Part shown: positions 45,174 to 56,412 of the stretch, piece by piece | How positions within the stretch are numbered: the stretch's first letter is position 1 | How the letters are laid out: every line of letters starts with the position of its first letter | Source of the DNA: Schizochytrium sp. TIO01 | Taxonomy: Eukaryota; Sar; Bigyra; Thraustochytrida; Thraustochytriidae | DNA: 64,000 bases | Assembly (NCBI GenBank): GCA_004764695.1 | Contig: SMSO01000036.1 | Coordinates: forward strand, 2,516,001 to 2,580,000 | Direction: 5' to 3' | Made by a program: the position numbers and the translations under genes | Notes under the pieces: generated by a model | What the model was told of the DNA's origin: nothing | The model's input: only the letters and a program-made list of their open reading frames with translations | Databases searched by the model: none

Positions 45174-45820
45174 GTGTGCTAGCTTTTTTTCATTTTATGT
45201 AAAACCCTCCCCCCACTCCTTTTTCCTTCTCTGATGCAGTTCCATCATTGTTCCATCAACATTACTGTTTACATATTATTGCTCGTTGTTGCTATATACT
45301 CATCAAAATGTTTGCAACTAAACGGGCGCCTTTATATCTCTCCCATCTTTCATGGGTGGCATGTTCTTCACATGCTCTGAGTCTTTCTGCTCCTCTTTGG
45401 TAGTACCTACCTAGGTACCGCATCGGCACCTGCTATAACTCTGATAACTAATATTGCAGGAGGGAGGAGGCACTCGGCTCCAGAATGAACGCATTTCCTC
45501 AACGAGTAATACTTTCACTAGTAAACGTATACTACCCTAGGCACGACCTTTATTTTCAATGATGTTGTTTTTGTTGTAGTATATGCTGTCACTTGGGACC
45601 ATGAACAAGCTGTCGCGCGGCTTTTAAAGATCGTCTGCATGTAGCTAACTCGGAGCTATGCCATGTGAGCAAGATTCTCGGCCAGCGCATGCGCTCCAAC
45701 GCTTTCTGAGCGTAGTACCCTGCGCTGCTGGCTCGGCACCATCTCTTCTTTTCCGAGTTCCCTCCCGGGCCCAAATTGATAATACCGTGCTATCCGGCAA
45801 AGCTCTCTCAGCCGATCATT

Positions 45821-45860
45821 TATTCATTCATTCATTCATTCATTCATTCATTCATTCATT
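45821..45860. repeat. (ATTC)n microsatellite, about 10 copies
   Basis: Uninterrupted ATTC tetranucleotide tract in non-coding sequence. Confidence 0.9.
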
Positions 45861-46813
45861 AGTTTTGCTCGCACGCATGAAGCACTGCTCGGTGATGTGC
45901 GAGGAGTTCTTCGATCGCCTCCAATTTGCTTTCCCAGGCACCTTTATGCTGTTTCTGCCCATATTTACGCTACGAGTGCGCCTGCTCCAAACAAGCGGTG
46001 TCGTCTCAGAGTTGCGGCCCATGCAATAGCCATGTCCTTGCGATGAGCCCTTTCTCTCAACGCATTTCACTTCCTTCGCATCGTTCGCGCACCAATTCCA
46101 TTCTTGTCCAGCTTTACAAATGTCTCCCATTCCTCTCATCGCCACTGCTAGCAGCTATCGAGGGAATACCCTAGGAGGCCCTAGCTGTTACCAATCGAGG
46201 TCTATTGCTTCTGTAACATTTCCATAACTCACAATTTTTAAATAAAATAAGAATATAAATCAGGTTGCAGAATCGCCTCTGAACGCTAGCATGTTCATGC
46301 CTAGCTCATAAGTAACTGGGGCCTCGGTGCCTCTACGCACTCCATTCGTCGCGTAGTGATTGCTCAACACGGACGAAAGTTCATGTGTGCGGTTTGACTT
46401 GAGTTTTGGCCAAGAGTTGCAAGTTTACAAGATTTTTTCACAATACTAATGACTATTATTAGCAGCAGTACTATTGTTTTTAATTTAAAACAATTGAAAG
46501 TTCTATCTCTCTCTAGAGTGAAATAATAGCTGTAGGTAAGTAGGCACGTAAGTGTTTCTTAGGTGGCTCTAGAGGCACTCTTAGTCAGGCATGAAAGAAG
46601 AGGCACTCCGCGGCTTCTCGCACGGCTTCCTAAGTTGACTAAAAATGAATGACGTCCTGACCAGTAAGCCTGATGACACTGCTACAATTTGCCAGCGCAG
46701 TTGCTTTCAGTTGGGTTCATTCGCTCAGGTATCCATCCACCTGGCCAAGATGGCACAGCACGCGAAACATGAACTTCATTCGAGATGACGCAAGCAAGCA
46801 ATTGCCGTGGGCC

Positions 46814-46838
46814 TTTATTTTATTTTATTTTATTTTAC
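46814..46838. repeat. (TTTTA)n microsatellite, about 5 copies
   Basis: Pentanucleotide tract in non-coding sequence. Confidence 0.85.
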
Positions 46839-48086
46839 CTGCATGAAGAACTTGAAGTGAGTCGAATTCACAGCTAGCTCTTCGCATGCGTGTAATACGC
46901 GAGGGTGGCAACCGGGAGGCAGCCTAACCTTCCAAAGGACCGCCGATCCGGCAACATTCACCTCTCGAGGGCACGCACTCACTGACCTTATCTTGGTCTT
47001 CAGCTCTTGGAGCGCCTCTCTTCAAGAATCGAGACGAAACCATCGTTTGCTTTCATCTCGAGTTCTCTAGCACCCTAGCGCCACCTACCACCACCGTAGG
47101 ACTCTAAGTTCTGCCGCTTCCTTTATCTAAGAAGAGAAAGGAACAGAAGAATGAAAGAAGAAAGGAGAAGGAAGAGGATAAATAAATAAATAATACTATG
47201 ACGAGAAAGATCTTTTTTTCTTTTCCCAATCTGCATTACATTCATTATTTATGCCTCTTTTCTCACCTCCACCTCACTCCTAAAGGCCTCGTATCCTTAA
47301 CCGTAGAACGGCCCTCGGAGGCCTCGGAAGCAGCGGCCAGGGATAGTCCACTTGCAGCAAGTGGGTTATTGGGGAACCGCAAGTGGGTTATAGAAGTATA
47401 GTTCATAGTATATTTGGTTCACCCACTGTGGCGGCGCACCTGTCTAGAGCCGCCCTCAGTGCACTGCACGCCGCCGCGACCATCGTCTCGGCCCAGACTG
47501 CAATTGCGATTGAGGTAGGTCTTGTGCGGCGCGAGGGCGCGGCAGCGCCTTCAGGTTTCCGCCAGGTTGCGGGTGTCTCGGAGGGGTGTCGGACCTGTGA
47601 GAACGCAGAGGCTGGCTCTTGAAGGCTGCGACGCTCTGATGTACTAGCAGCAGCGCTGACAGCCACAAGGAGGGCAAGAAGGTGCTCGGAACACGCGTCA
47701 TAAATTGTGTTTAGGCCTAAAGAGCTGAGTCGTGAGGGTGTAATGATTGTTGAAGGCATGTAAAACCAAAACACTAACGTGTAGAACCTGCGAACTTGCA
47801 CTACTACATTGTTGATGCGATATTGAACTCCTTTGTGCTTCTGTTGTTGTTATTGTTGTTGTTGTTGTTGACTATTATTTTTTGTCTGTGAATTCTTTTC
47901 GTCGCAACACCCGGGCTACTGTTGCTACTGCTGCTGCTGTCTCCGGTCGTGAATTTGGTGCTCCGTGTGCGGTACTATAACTACCTATCACCTTTACATT
48001 TACGTTTGTCTGGTCTTCTGGTCACGGGTGTTTTCTTTTTGGCGTTGAATTGCATTATCTTGCTCCCGTACCTCTACATCTCTGGC

Positions 48087-48096
48087 GCATAAAAAC
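48087..48096 (+). promoter_or_regulatory. TATA-like element upstream of tryptophan synthase beta
   Basis: The string GCATAAAAAC lies about 60 bp before the ATG at 48158. It is assigned by position and AT content only; the transcription start is unknown. Confidence 0.25.
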
Positions 48097-48157
48097 GTGT
48101 AAACGATCCACAGCTAGACACTAGCGAGACAAACATAGTAATCCCCTTTATTCAACC

Positions 48158-49603
48158 ATGAGCAAGCCTGTTAGGTACGCCGCCGACAATGTCGAGAACC
48201 GGCCTCTCAAGATCACCAACACAATGCCCGTGTATGACTCTGTCGCGGACTTGAACCCGTACTTTGGTGAGTTCGGTGGCCGCTACCTCCCCGCAACCCT
48301 CGAGGATGCCCACGAGCAGCTTGAGCAGATCTACGTTCAGGCTTCCCAGGACCCCGAGTTTCAACTGGAGCTTGAGCAGCTTGGCCGCGACTACGTTGGC
48401 CGCCCCACCCCGCTGTACTTCGCTGAGCGCCTCACAAAGCGCATGGGCGGTGCGAAGATCTACCTCAAGCGTGAGGACCTCTGCCACACCGGTGCTCACA
48501 AGATTAACAACGCTCTCGGACAGTGCCTTCTCGCCAAGCGCATTGGCAAGGAGCGTATCATTGCTGAGACTGGTGCTGGTCAGCATGGTGTCGCAACCGC
48601 CACTGCCTGTGCTCTTCTCAACCTTGACTGTACCGTGTACATGGGTGAGGAGGACATGCGTCGCCAGGCGCTTAACGTTTTCCGCATGAAGATCCTTGGT
48701 GCTAAGGTCATTGGTGTCTCCAGTGGTACTAAGACCCTCAAGGATGCCGTCAATGAGGCCATGCGCGACTGGGTCACCAACGTCCGCAACACCCACTACA
48801 TTATCGGTTCTGCCATTGGCCCTCACCCGTTCCCCACGATCGTGCGTGACTTCCAGTGCGTCATCGGTAACGAGACCAAGGACCAGTCCTTGACCCAGCT
48901 CGGACGTCTCCCTGACATGGTCTGCGCTTGCGTCGGCGGTGGCTCCAACGCCATCGGCATGTTCTACCCGTTCAAGGATGACAAGGAGGTCGCTATCCTC
49001 GGTGTCGAGGCCGGCGGTTCTGGTGTTGACACCGACGAGCACTGCGCCACCCTCTCTGCCGGCACACCCGGTGTTCTCCACGGAACTCGTACATACCTCT
49101 TGCAGCACGATGGCCAGATTACTGAGACTCACTCCATCTCTGCTGGACTCGACTACCCTGGCGTTGGACCTGAGCACGCCCACTTCAAGGCCTCTGGTCG
49201 CGCAGAGTACGTTAGTTGCACAGATAAAGAAGCTCTCGAGGGTCTCCAGCTCCTTTCGGAGTGCGAGGGTATCATCCCGGCGCTCGAGTCTTCGCATGCA
49301 ATTTACACCGCATGCCAGCGCGCCAAGACCATGCCTGCCGACAAGGTCATTGTGATCAGTCTCTCTGGACGTGGTGACAAGGATATGGAGTCCGTGGCCA
49401 AGGCCATGGGCGTCGATCTTGGTGTGATGTCTCTCCACGAGATGTCCATCAAGGAGAAGCGCGCCAGCGAAGCTGACAAGGCGGGCCTTGAGAACACCAG
49501 CTTTACTGTTGGTGAGCAGTCTTTTGTGACTGATGACGAGACCCTCAAGGGCAAGTCTTTCGAGACCATGGCCGAGATGGTTGCCTATGTGAAGTCCCTC
49601 TAA
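48158..49603 (+). CDS. trpB: Tryptophan synthase beta subunit (stand-alone, with C-terminal extension)
   Basis: A pyridoxal-phosphate enzyme that joins indole with serine to make tryptophan. It has 481 residues from a true ATG. The full domain is clear: [11 protein letters not shown] (35-45), [12 protein letters not shown] (81-92), [16 protein letters not shown] with Lys115 as the PLP-binding lysine, AETGAGQHG with catalytic Glu137, the phosphate-binding loop [10 protein letters not shown] (near 265), and the final SLSGRGDKD. After this the family normally ends within about 15 residues. Here roughly 60 more residues follow, ending in VAYVKSL. No alpha-subunit domain is fused, unlike fungal TRP5, and none is in this window. 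There is no obvious targeting peptide, so a cytosolic location is likely. Codons strongly favour C in third position, suggesting high expression. AATAAA lies at 49759. Confidence 0.97.
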   Translation: MSKPVRYAADNVENRPLKITNTMPVYDSVADLNPYFGEFGGRYLPATLEDAHEQLEQIYVQASQDPEFQLELEQLGRDYVGRPTPLYFAERLTKRMGGAKIYLKREDLCHTGAHKINNALGQCLLAKRIGKERIIAETGAGQHGVATATACALLNLDCTVYMGEEDMRRQALNVFRMKILGAKVIGVSSGTKTLKDAVNEAMRDWVTNVRNTHYIIGSAIGPHPFPTIVRDFQCVIGNETKDQSLTQLGRLPDMVCACVGGGSNAIGMFYPFKDDKEVAILGVEAGGSGVDTDEHCATLSAGTPGVLHGTRTYLLQHDGQITETHSISAGLDYPGVGPEHAHFKASGRAEYVSCTDKEALEGLQLLSECEGIIPALESSHAIYTACQRAKTMPADKVIVISLSGRGDKDMESVAKAMGVDLGVMSLHEMSIKEKRASEADKAGLENTSFTVGEQSFVTDDETLKGKSFETMAEMVAYVKSL

Positions 49604-49758
49604 ATGCTTTGATTTCAACCCTCTGATTAGGAGAAGAGCTGAGTAGCAGCATCATATTTCCTGCTATAGCTGCTCTTTTCGTCGTCTCCCGTTTCCCCTT
49701 TCAAAGGCAGACCTAGATAGTTTTGCCTGTTTTTACGTATCACTGATGTGCGCTCGAT

Positions 49759-49764
49759 AATAAA
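49759..49764 (+). terminator. trpB: Putative polyadenylation signal AATAAA of trpB
   Basis: AATAAA is found 156 nt after the trpB stop codon. It is assigned by position. Confidence 0.4.
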
Positions 49765-50480
49765 CCTACTTCTATTTTCTGATTGCTCTTTTTACCTCGT
49801 TTGTTTGATTAAGGTTTTGCATTTGATGATCTTGTAAATGTTGGTGACTGACTTACAACTCTAGGAGTCGTTTTCCCCTGTACTTTGATGGCCTCATGGT
49901 TCTTGATACGTAGTAGTTCGTGGCACGTGGGATCCAAAGAAACGAAGAAAAAAGGAACAACTCTAATCTTAACATCCAACCAAACGTGGCTAGAATGAAC
50001 TAAAACTATCATGGTTCGATTTTGTGATCGTGATCTACGAAAACGAAGAGACACCCTTACCATTTTACATAACTAATTTTTAAGTGCTAGGCTCACTAGT
50101 AATAGTTTTAAGAGCTCCTCTTCGTTTTCCTCAAGGGAATCCAGTTGGGATCGGTTGGCTGTGATGATCCCAGTAATTTTCACCTATAGCGTCTACACCC
50201 TCTTGGTCTCACCTTCTCTCTAGCTAGGTAGGCTGGCAACTACTTTCATGCCTCCTTCATATGATGAGGATGGGCTACGATGACATAGCCCTCTTACTCG
50301 GCAGAAGCTACTCCAGTCAATCCTTTGACATGACAGTGGGTAGGAACTCACGCCAAACTAAACTATCACTGATAATAACACAAGTGTTTCATACGAAGCA
50401 GGCAGACACCGAAAAATATCTTGCAGCCTGAGATAATATCCAATTTCCCACATTTCTTTTTTGGACCCTACTACTACACA

Positions 50481-50549
50481 GAAAGAAAGAATGAAAGAAA
50501 GAATGAATGAAAGAATGAATGAAAATGAATGAAAGAATGAATGAATGAA
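50481..50549. repeat. Mixed GAAA/GAAT tetranucleotide tract
   Basis: Interrupted tetranucleotide repeat of about 70 nt; it gives a repetitive Phe/Ser/Ile frame on the minus strand that is not a gene. Confidence 0.85.
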
Positions 50550-51374
50550 CCTTAAGCCCACAGAAATCACTTAGGGAGTAGTATCGCTCTGTTCTATCAT
50601 CATGATGTTCACGGCTCTGTGTTGCTCAAGTATGATGCTCGTTTCAGTTGCTCTCTTCATTGTGACTTGTGGTTTGTGTCGTGAAGTAGTGGCGCTATTA
50701 GAGCAAACCCTCTGCGCGAAGCTCTGAAGATGGCGCAATACAACAGCTGAAGCGCAGACACACCTTCATGAATAGATGATTGCATGAAGTGGAATGACTA
50801 AGTGCCAGTGCAGCGAGGTGCCTGCCTGCATGATGCCTATATTTCTGAGTTCAACTTTAGCTTCTTATACTGCTTGGCGTGACTATGTACAGTCTCGCCA
50901 TTAGCGACGAAACTGGGCATTGATTTGAGCGAGCGGTAGTCCACAAAGCCGCGACATAGTTTAAGTGGAGGTCATCATGACATGTGCAAAAACCTACAAT
51001 CGCGCAGGTATGATGTTCAATGAGTCCGTCGTGAAAGAGAGAGCGAAACGAAATGAGGGACTCTTCTGGTTATCACACCGGTACCTACCTACCCCATGGT
51101 CCATGATGGTCGAATGATGTAGCAGTAGATGCTTTATAAGGAGCAGACAGCATCGCATTGCTTCCGTCATGCTGAGGAGCTTACGGTCCAATCAACTAGG
51201 AAGCCAAAAAGAAAGAAAAAAAGAAGAAGAGGTTTATTATGAGTCGAAGTAATCGAGAACATGATTTTCAGAGTTAAGAAGGATTCTATCACTACTCCAG
51301 TTATTATGCATTAATACTAATTATAACAACCACATCAATTGAACAAAATTGAACAAAATAAACAAACAAAACAT

Positions 51375-51408
51375 GACGTAGGTAGTAGGTACGGTACCTA
51401 TCTACGTC
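51375..51408. repeat. Imperfect palindrome built from the GGTACC motif family
   Basis: Outer arms GACGTAG and CTACGTC pair perfectly. Inner segments GTAGTAGGTAC and GGTACCTAT pair with a small bulge. It is the most extended member of the dispersed palindrome family described in the findings. Confidence 0.6.
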
Positions 51409-52258
51409 AATGTCAAAAAGCACTATTGGGAATCAACTAAAGATACATACTGTTACTTGTCTGTGCCCTCCTGTAAGTGCTTACGGCCCTAATTTATGGG
51501 AGCGATTGCTGCCATCGCATCTTGCTATGACGCTGCGCAACGGGAACTTGCAGCACGAAATTCATCAAACCTTTCTTTGGGGAAGTCTAACTAACTAATT
51601 CTATAGTTTTGCATTACTAAACAAAAAGGAATGGAAACCTTTTTACAATAAAAATGCTTTCAAAGCAGTAGTAGCCCAAATTTACTTTGCATCTATAATA
51701 ATGAGAGCATAAACCATGCACTCGGATTACCTTGAACCTGAATCCCAGATCTGTATCAGCTTCGCAACAACTGAAACGCAAGAACTTTCTTAGCGTAAGA
51801 CTTTGTATACACATTCCTTCGTCTTCATACAGGACGATCTGTTTCCATTCCAACTCTGGCAAATCAAAATATGTGGAAACGAGGTCCATTGTAAACAGTA
51901 ACACATCACTACTCAGTGGGATGTGAGTGCTGCTCAAGTTCCCTAGGTGAGGTTTGCTAGCGAAAATTACTAGTAACGCCGCGTCTATTTTCTTTACTGA
52001 TTCCTCACAATGATTGACGCGGCAGCCCTACAAATAGAGTATACGGAATGTGCCTACTATATAATACTATGGAGTGTTTAATCTTGAAAGTAGAGTATAG
52101 GTATTGGAAATGAAGAATACGTGCTGTGGAGTGCAATAACAAGTGCCACTAGGGTAGGTAGTAGCAGAGGGTACGAGTGCGTAGTGATGCAAGATCAGCG
52201 GCGGCAAATCCGATTGCAAAAGGTTGGGCAAAACCGTTCCGTCCACGCCACATCAGTT

Positions 52259-52335
52259 GCCGCAAAGGCTTCGTTCAGTGCCGCAAAGGTTGTGCTTCTG
52301 TCGAAGCGTTTCCCGCGTCGCCTGTGGCTATAAAT
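52259..52335 (+). promoter_or_regulatory. INO1: Putative promoter elements of inositol-3-phosphate synthase
   Basis: Two exact copies of GCCGCAAAGG (52259-52268 and 52280-52289), each preceded by TCAGT or TCAGTT, lie about 21 bp apart, that is, two helical turns. A TATAAAT (52329-52335) follows at about 170 bp before the ATG. The spacing is suggestive of an activator pair plus TATA box; no factor is named. Confidence 0.35.
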
Positions 52336-52506
52336 TCTTGACTGCATCGTGCATCGGTGCTTGAGATCGAGAAGCTAGCTGCTACCGACAGCTTGGCCTC
52401 TTCTTGGTTGCGTACGCCGCGCAAAAACCTCAAAAGTAAACCTTTCAAACTTTGCTTGCATAGAGCAAAGTCGATTCACCAAGTAAACGAGCTTTAGTTA
52501 AAGAAA

Positions 52507-54072
52507 ATGTCTTACCAGTACATGGATTGCAAGGCTGACCTCCTTCAGGTGGAGTCGCCCAATGTGCAGTACACTGAAGATGAGATTGCCAGCACTTACT
52601 CGTACGCCACCACCGGCGTTTCTGTGGACCGTGCCTCTGGCAAGATCACTGCGACTCCTAAGGAAAAGGAGGTCCAGTTCAAGACTCAGCGCAAGGTAGG
52701 CAAGGTTGGTGCCATGATTGTGGGTCTTGGTGGCAACAACGGCTCGACCTTGGTTGCTGGTATCCTTGCCAACAAGCTCGGTCTTGAGTGGCGCACCAAG
52801 GAGGGCGTCCAGAAGCCCAACTACTTTGGAAGTGTCACCATGGCCTCCACGATTCGCCTTGGCACTGATGAGAGTGGCAATGATATCTTTGTGCCGTTCA
52901 ACTCCCTTGTGCCTATGGTTCACCCCAACGACCTCGTCATTGGTGGCTGGGATATCTCTGGCATGAACCTCGGTGATGCCATGCGCCGTGCTAAGGTCCT
53001 TGATGTCAACCTTCAAGACCAACTTTACCCCCACATGAAGGACATTGTCCCCTTGCCCTCTGCTTACTTCCCGGATTTCATCGCCGCGAACCAGTCTGAC
53101 CGTGCCGACAACGTGCTCAGCGGTAGCAAGCGTGAGCAGCTCGACAAGATCAAGGAGCAGATCGAGGCCTTTAAGAGCGAGAACGGACTCGACAAGGTCA
53201 TTGTACTCTGGTCTGCTAACACTGAGCGCTTTGCTGAGATCCAGGAGGGCGTCAACGACTCCATGAGCAACCTGCTCGAGGCTATCGATGAGGACGAGGA
53301 GGAGATCTCCCCCTCGACCATCTTTGCCGTCGCTGCGATCGAAACCGGATCTGCCTACATTAATGGTTCCCCGCAAAACACCTTTGTGCCCGGTGTGATC
53401 GAGCTTGCTCAGGAGCGTGGCGTTTACATTGGTGGTGATGACTTTAAGTCCGGTCAGACCAAGTTCAAGAGCGCCTTGGTTGACTTTTTGGTCAGCGCTG
53501 GTATCGCTCCGCGTTCCATCGTTTCTTACAACCACTTGGGTAACAACGACGGTAAGAACCTGTCTGCACCCAAGCAGTTCCGCAGTAAGGAAATCTCCAA
53601 GTCCAACGTTGTTGACGACATGGTTCAGTCAAACGGTATTCTGTACAAGCCTGGTGAACACCCTGACCACTGCGTTGTCATCAAGTACGTCCCGTATGTT
53701 GGTGACTCCAAGCGTGCCATGGATGAGTACACTTGCGAGATCTTTATGTCTGGCAAGCAGACTATTGTGTCTCACAACACCTGCGAGGACTCTCTCCTCG
53801 CCACTCCTCTTATCCTCGATCTTATCATTCTTACTGAGCTTTTGCAGCGTGTAACTTTTAAGGTCGATGGAGAGGCAGAGCACCACGGTTTCCACAGTGT
53901 GCTTTCCCTCCTTTCCTACATGCTCAAGGCTCCCCTTACTCCGCCTGGCACCCCTGTTGTCAACTCCCTCTTCACCCAGCGTGAGGCTGTTGTCAACTTT
54001 ATGCGCGCTTTTGTTGGTCTCCCCCCTGAATCACACATGAGCCTTGACCACCGCATGGGCCGCTCCGCATGA
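52507..54072 (+). CDS. INO1: Inositol-3-phosphate synthase
   Basis: This enzyme converts glucose-6-phosphate to inositol-3-phosphate with NAD, the committed step to inositol, phosphatidylinositol and inositol phosphates. It is 521 residues, close to the yeast enzyme (533). The dinucleotide-binding loop is [10 protein letters not shown] (73-82). Family blocks visible in order: [131 protein letters not shown] and [22 protein letters not shown]. The true ATG follows GAAA, an A-rich Kozak context. There are no introns, and the C-ending codon bias resembles that of trpB. It is probably cytosolic. Frames of 345 codons and less on the opposite strand are shadows. Confidence 0.98.
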   Translation: MSYQYMDCKADLLQVESPNVQYTEDEIASTYSYATTGVSVDRASGKITATPKEKEVQFKTQRKVGKVGAMIVGLGGNNGSTLVAGILANKLGLEWRTKEGVQKPNYFGSVTMASTIRLGTDESGNDIFVPFNSLVPMVHPNDLVIGGWDISGMNLGDAMRRAKVLDVNLQDQLYPHMKDIVPLPSAYFPDFIAANQSDRADNVLSGSKREQLDKIKEQIEAFKSENGLDKVIVLWSANTERFAEIQEGVNDSMSNLLEAIDEDEEEISPSTIFAVAAIETGSAYINGSPQNTFVPGVIELAQERGVYIGGDDFKSGQTKFKSALVDFLVSAGIAPRSIVSYNHLGNNDGKNLSAPKQFRSKEISKSNVVDDMVQSNGILYKPGEHPDHCVVIKYVPYVGDSKRAMDEYTCEIFMSGKQTIVSHNTCEDSLLATPLILDLIILTELLQRVTFKVDGEAEHHGFHSVLSLLSYMLKAPLTPPGTPVVNSLFTQREAVVNFMRAFVGLPPESHMSLDHRMGRSA

Positions 54073-56412
54073 GCATAAAACAGGGAGTTTCCTGGTGTGA
54101 TCTTTGAGTAGCTTCTACTTGCTTTTATTTTCGTTCATTTCACCAACAATAACAATCACAACAAACACCGAAAGAAGCTCTCACATGTCTCGATCGCCCG
54201 TGCATTCATTCGAGTTGCTGTCGTCGCCATTTCAACAATAACAATAAGAACAGCATTCATAGCAATCATCAATAGTGTTTATCTCCACATTATCATGCCA
54301 CCCAAAAATTAATTGTAGTAGGGACTTTCTCATAATTAGATAGCTTTTTGCCTGACTTTATCAACATGCTGATAAAACTCCCTGTATGTTTAAACTTGAT
54401 CAAGGAGTCTCATTTGTTTCAAAAGAGAGACTCAAGACGATGGACTTTCAAATATCAATTTCTTGGTTTGCAACGAGATTGGTGAATGCATTGCAGGTCT
54501 ATCACAAAGTCAAGAGGACTACACCCAGTAGACTTTAGAACTCTTCTGAATTTTTATGATTGGAGAAGGTCTCTTAGAGATTGTGCACAACATGTTACGA
54601 GAAAAGTGTATCAAACAAAATGAGCTTACTGCAGACATCAGAGACTTTAATGTATGGAATGAGAGGCTAGGGGAGGTGCCTAGTAGTAATCACATCTTCA
54701 AGTTGCTTTTGGGCAAGGGCTTACTTACGTGGTTCTGTTGTTCTACAGAAATTCATTGGTGTGCTCCCCAGACATGTTTCAGTCATCAATGGTACCTTAA
54801 ACCTGTTGAGGGCAATGCGTGTAAATAGTATGATGCCCATACTGACTTAAAACCGCAGATTGTTGGTAAATTCAAAGGCTTTGGTCTTCAATATGATAAA
54901 ATTTCTGTTGGTTATTCGTGGGGGAAATATGCTGAATGTCCCAGTGCAATTATAAATATTCAATCGTTTGTCTGGTTTATAATTGCATGGTATGGAATGA
55001 TGCCTTTGTTGATGTTTACATGAACTACAAGATGGACTTTGGTTTTCTCTGAAATAATTCAGGAAATCTGCTTATCACCGGAACCTGCTTGGTATGAGAG
55101 TGAGGTAGTTCGATTGCACTAAACTCTCAGTGTAGTATAGACTGTGTATAATGAATCCCTACGAAGATGAAGTGCTGGAATGTAGAAGAGGCATAGATTG
55201 CATCCGTATGGCTTGTTCAGATAGTCATCAAGATAGTCTCCTTGTAAAGGTCCCCACAAGTTGCCAGAGATCCGCAAGGCGGCAGAGGATGAAGCAATGA
55301 AACATCATCAAAGTAGAGTTGATAACCAACTAGTACCCGAAGATCTGTCTCTTAATGGAATGACCCTGTGCTTAATCAATGTCAAAGATCGAGAGTACTT
55401 AACATCTAGCCATACGAGTAAAACATCTCATATACCTCTGACTTCGGGCAAGTTGGATAATGTGTTGAGGGTCGTAATAAGATAAGATCAGGCTCCGGAA
55501 CTTGGACATTGAGTATCAATTTACCAGGAGATGAAGCACAGCTCACAGTAGTTTTCCAATGTCATCGGCTCATAGCAATCATTTATTCTATTATTGAAAC
55601 AACACCTACATATATTTGATCTCTACAGCCAATTTGAAACTATAGGGAATGGTATTCCGAGTTTGTGATCTGCGATACGACTGTTCTCAGGCAAATATTG
55701 TATCATACACACAATGAGATTAAGCTTGAGGAAGCCCTAAATTGGCTGCCAGAACGGGATATGGCGGACTTTTGTTTCCATTTATCATGTTTCCAGTAAC
55801 AGAAAATTAAAATCGCCAAAGTTACTTCAAGAACATCACAATATCCTCCATTCAAATTGAGCTGGTATTTGAGCAAGTTTCTAAAGGAGGTAGAGAGGAT
55901 CACGATGAGAAAAGAAATACAAGGCACGAAAATGTAACAAACTAGAATGGACCTTATTGCGCCCTCCCCATTTTCAATCACCATCATTGTACACGTGTGG
56001 TCGTAATTGAATTAAGAAGGGTTATGCAAAAAGTAGGTTATCAGATGTTTAGTCTCTTTTTAAAGTGTGTATAAAAGAAAGAAGAAGAGAACATACAGGA
56101 CAGGGAGCATGAAAATACGCGCTAAGTATAAATCTCTTTGCAAAGAGAGAAAAAGCGAACAAACGAAAGCCTTCACTCTTTCCAATCAAAGTATATCTTC
56201 TGGTGGTTGCAAAGAAAGGTCCTATTGTCATGCTTATCACAAGCAGACAGGTTCGGTTAATGACACGACATGTGCCTCAAAGATACAGGCAAGAGCACAA
56301 TGTGCGTCGCTAGAGTTGCATGGCTTGAACAAACAGACACACACTAAGTTTAATGTGCGTACATTTCCAGCATTGGCTAACCAATAAGGTTGTAAAGAAA
56401 AATCCGCAAGGT
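54073..56412. other. Intergenic region with a possible decayed coding relic
   Basis: This holds the 3' UTR of inositol-phosphate synthase and the 3' flank of eIF2A. One plus-strand frame between 54556 and 55485 stays mostly open with scattered stops (see the pseudogene entry). Otherwise the sequence is AT-rich with nothing recognisable. Confidence 0.45.
54556..55485 (+). pseudogene. Possible decayed coding relic, family unknown
   Basis: Reading in one frame from ATG 54556 gives 90 codons, a single TAG, then about 65 further open codons (through KFKGFGLQYDKISVG and a hydrophobic stretch). Further along in the same frame there is a 74-codon open block (55261-55485). The blocks have normal-looking mixed composition rather than low complexity. 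I recognise no family. A degraded gene or transposon remnant is the inference; chance AT-rich frames are the alternative. Confidence 0.22.

Larger units (their letters stand above)
45174..48157. other. Intergenic region of 3 kb upstream of the tryptophan synthase gene
   Basis: No gene is seen. It holds an (ATTC)n tract (45821-45860), a (TTTTA)n tract (46814-46838), a (GTT)n tract (47841-47871), and a palindromic TAGTACCTACCTAGGTACCG segment near 45401. Frames around 47380-47800 exist on both strands in a GC-richer patch but lack a recognisable product. The last few hundred bases should contain the trpB promoter. Confidence 0.5.
49604..52506. other. Intergenic region between trpB and inositol-phosphate synthase
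   Basis: No gene is seen. It includes a GAAA/GAAT-rich tract (50481-50549), an imperfect palindrome (51375-51408) and the inositol-phosphate synthase promoter (52150-52506). Frames of about 60-100 codons here have no recognisable features. Confidence 0.5.

Noticed and set aside
48152-49618. 488-codon frame opposite trpB
   Set aside because: It mirrors the strongly C-ending codons of trpB; no domain, and trpB is certain on the plus strand.
50358-50570. Frame with repeated FILSFILSF on the minus strand
   Set aside because: It is a translation of the GAAA/GAAT microsatellite.
52498-53535. 345-codon frame opposite inositol-phosphate synthase
   Set aside because: Shadow of a certain gene with biased third positions.
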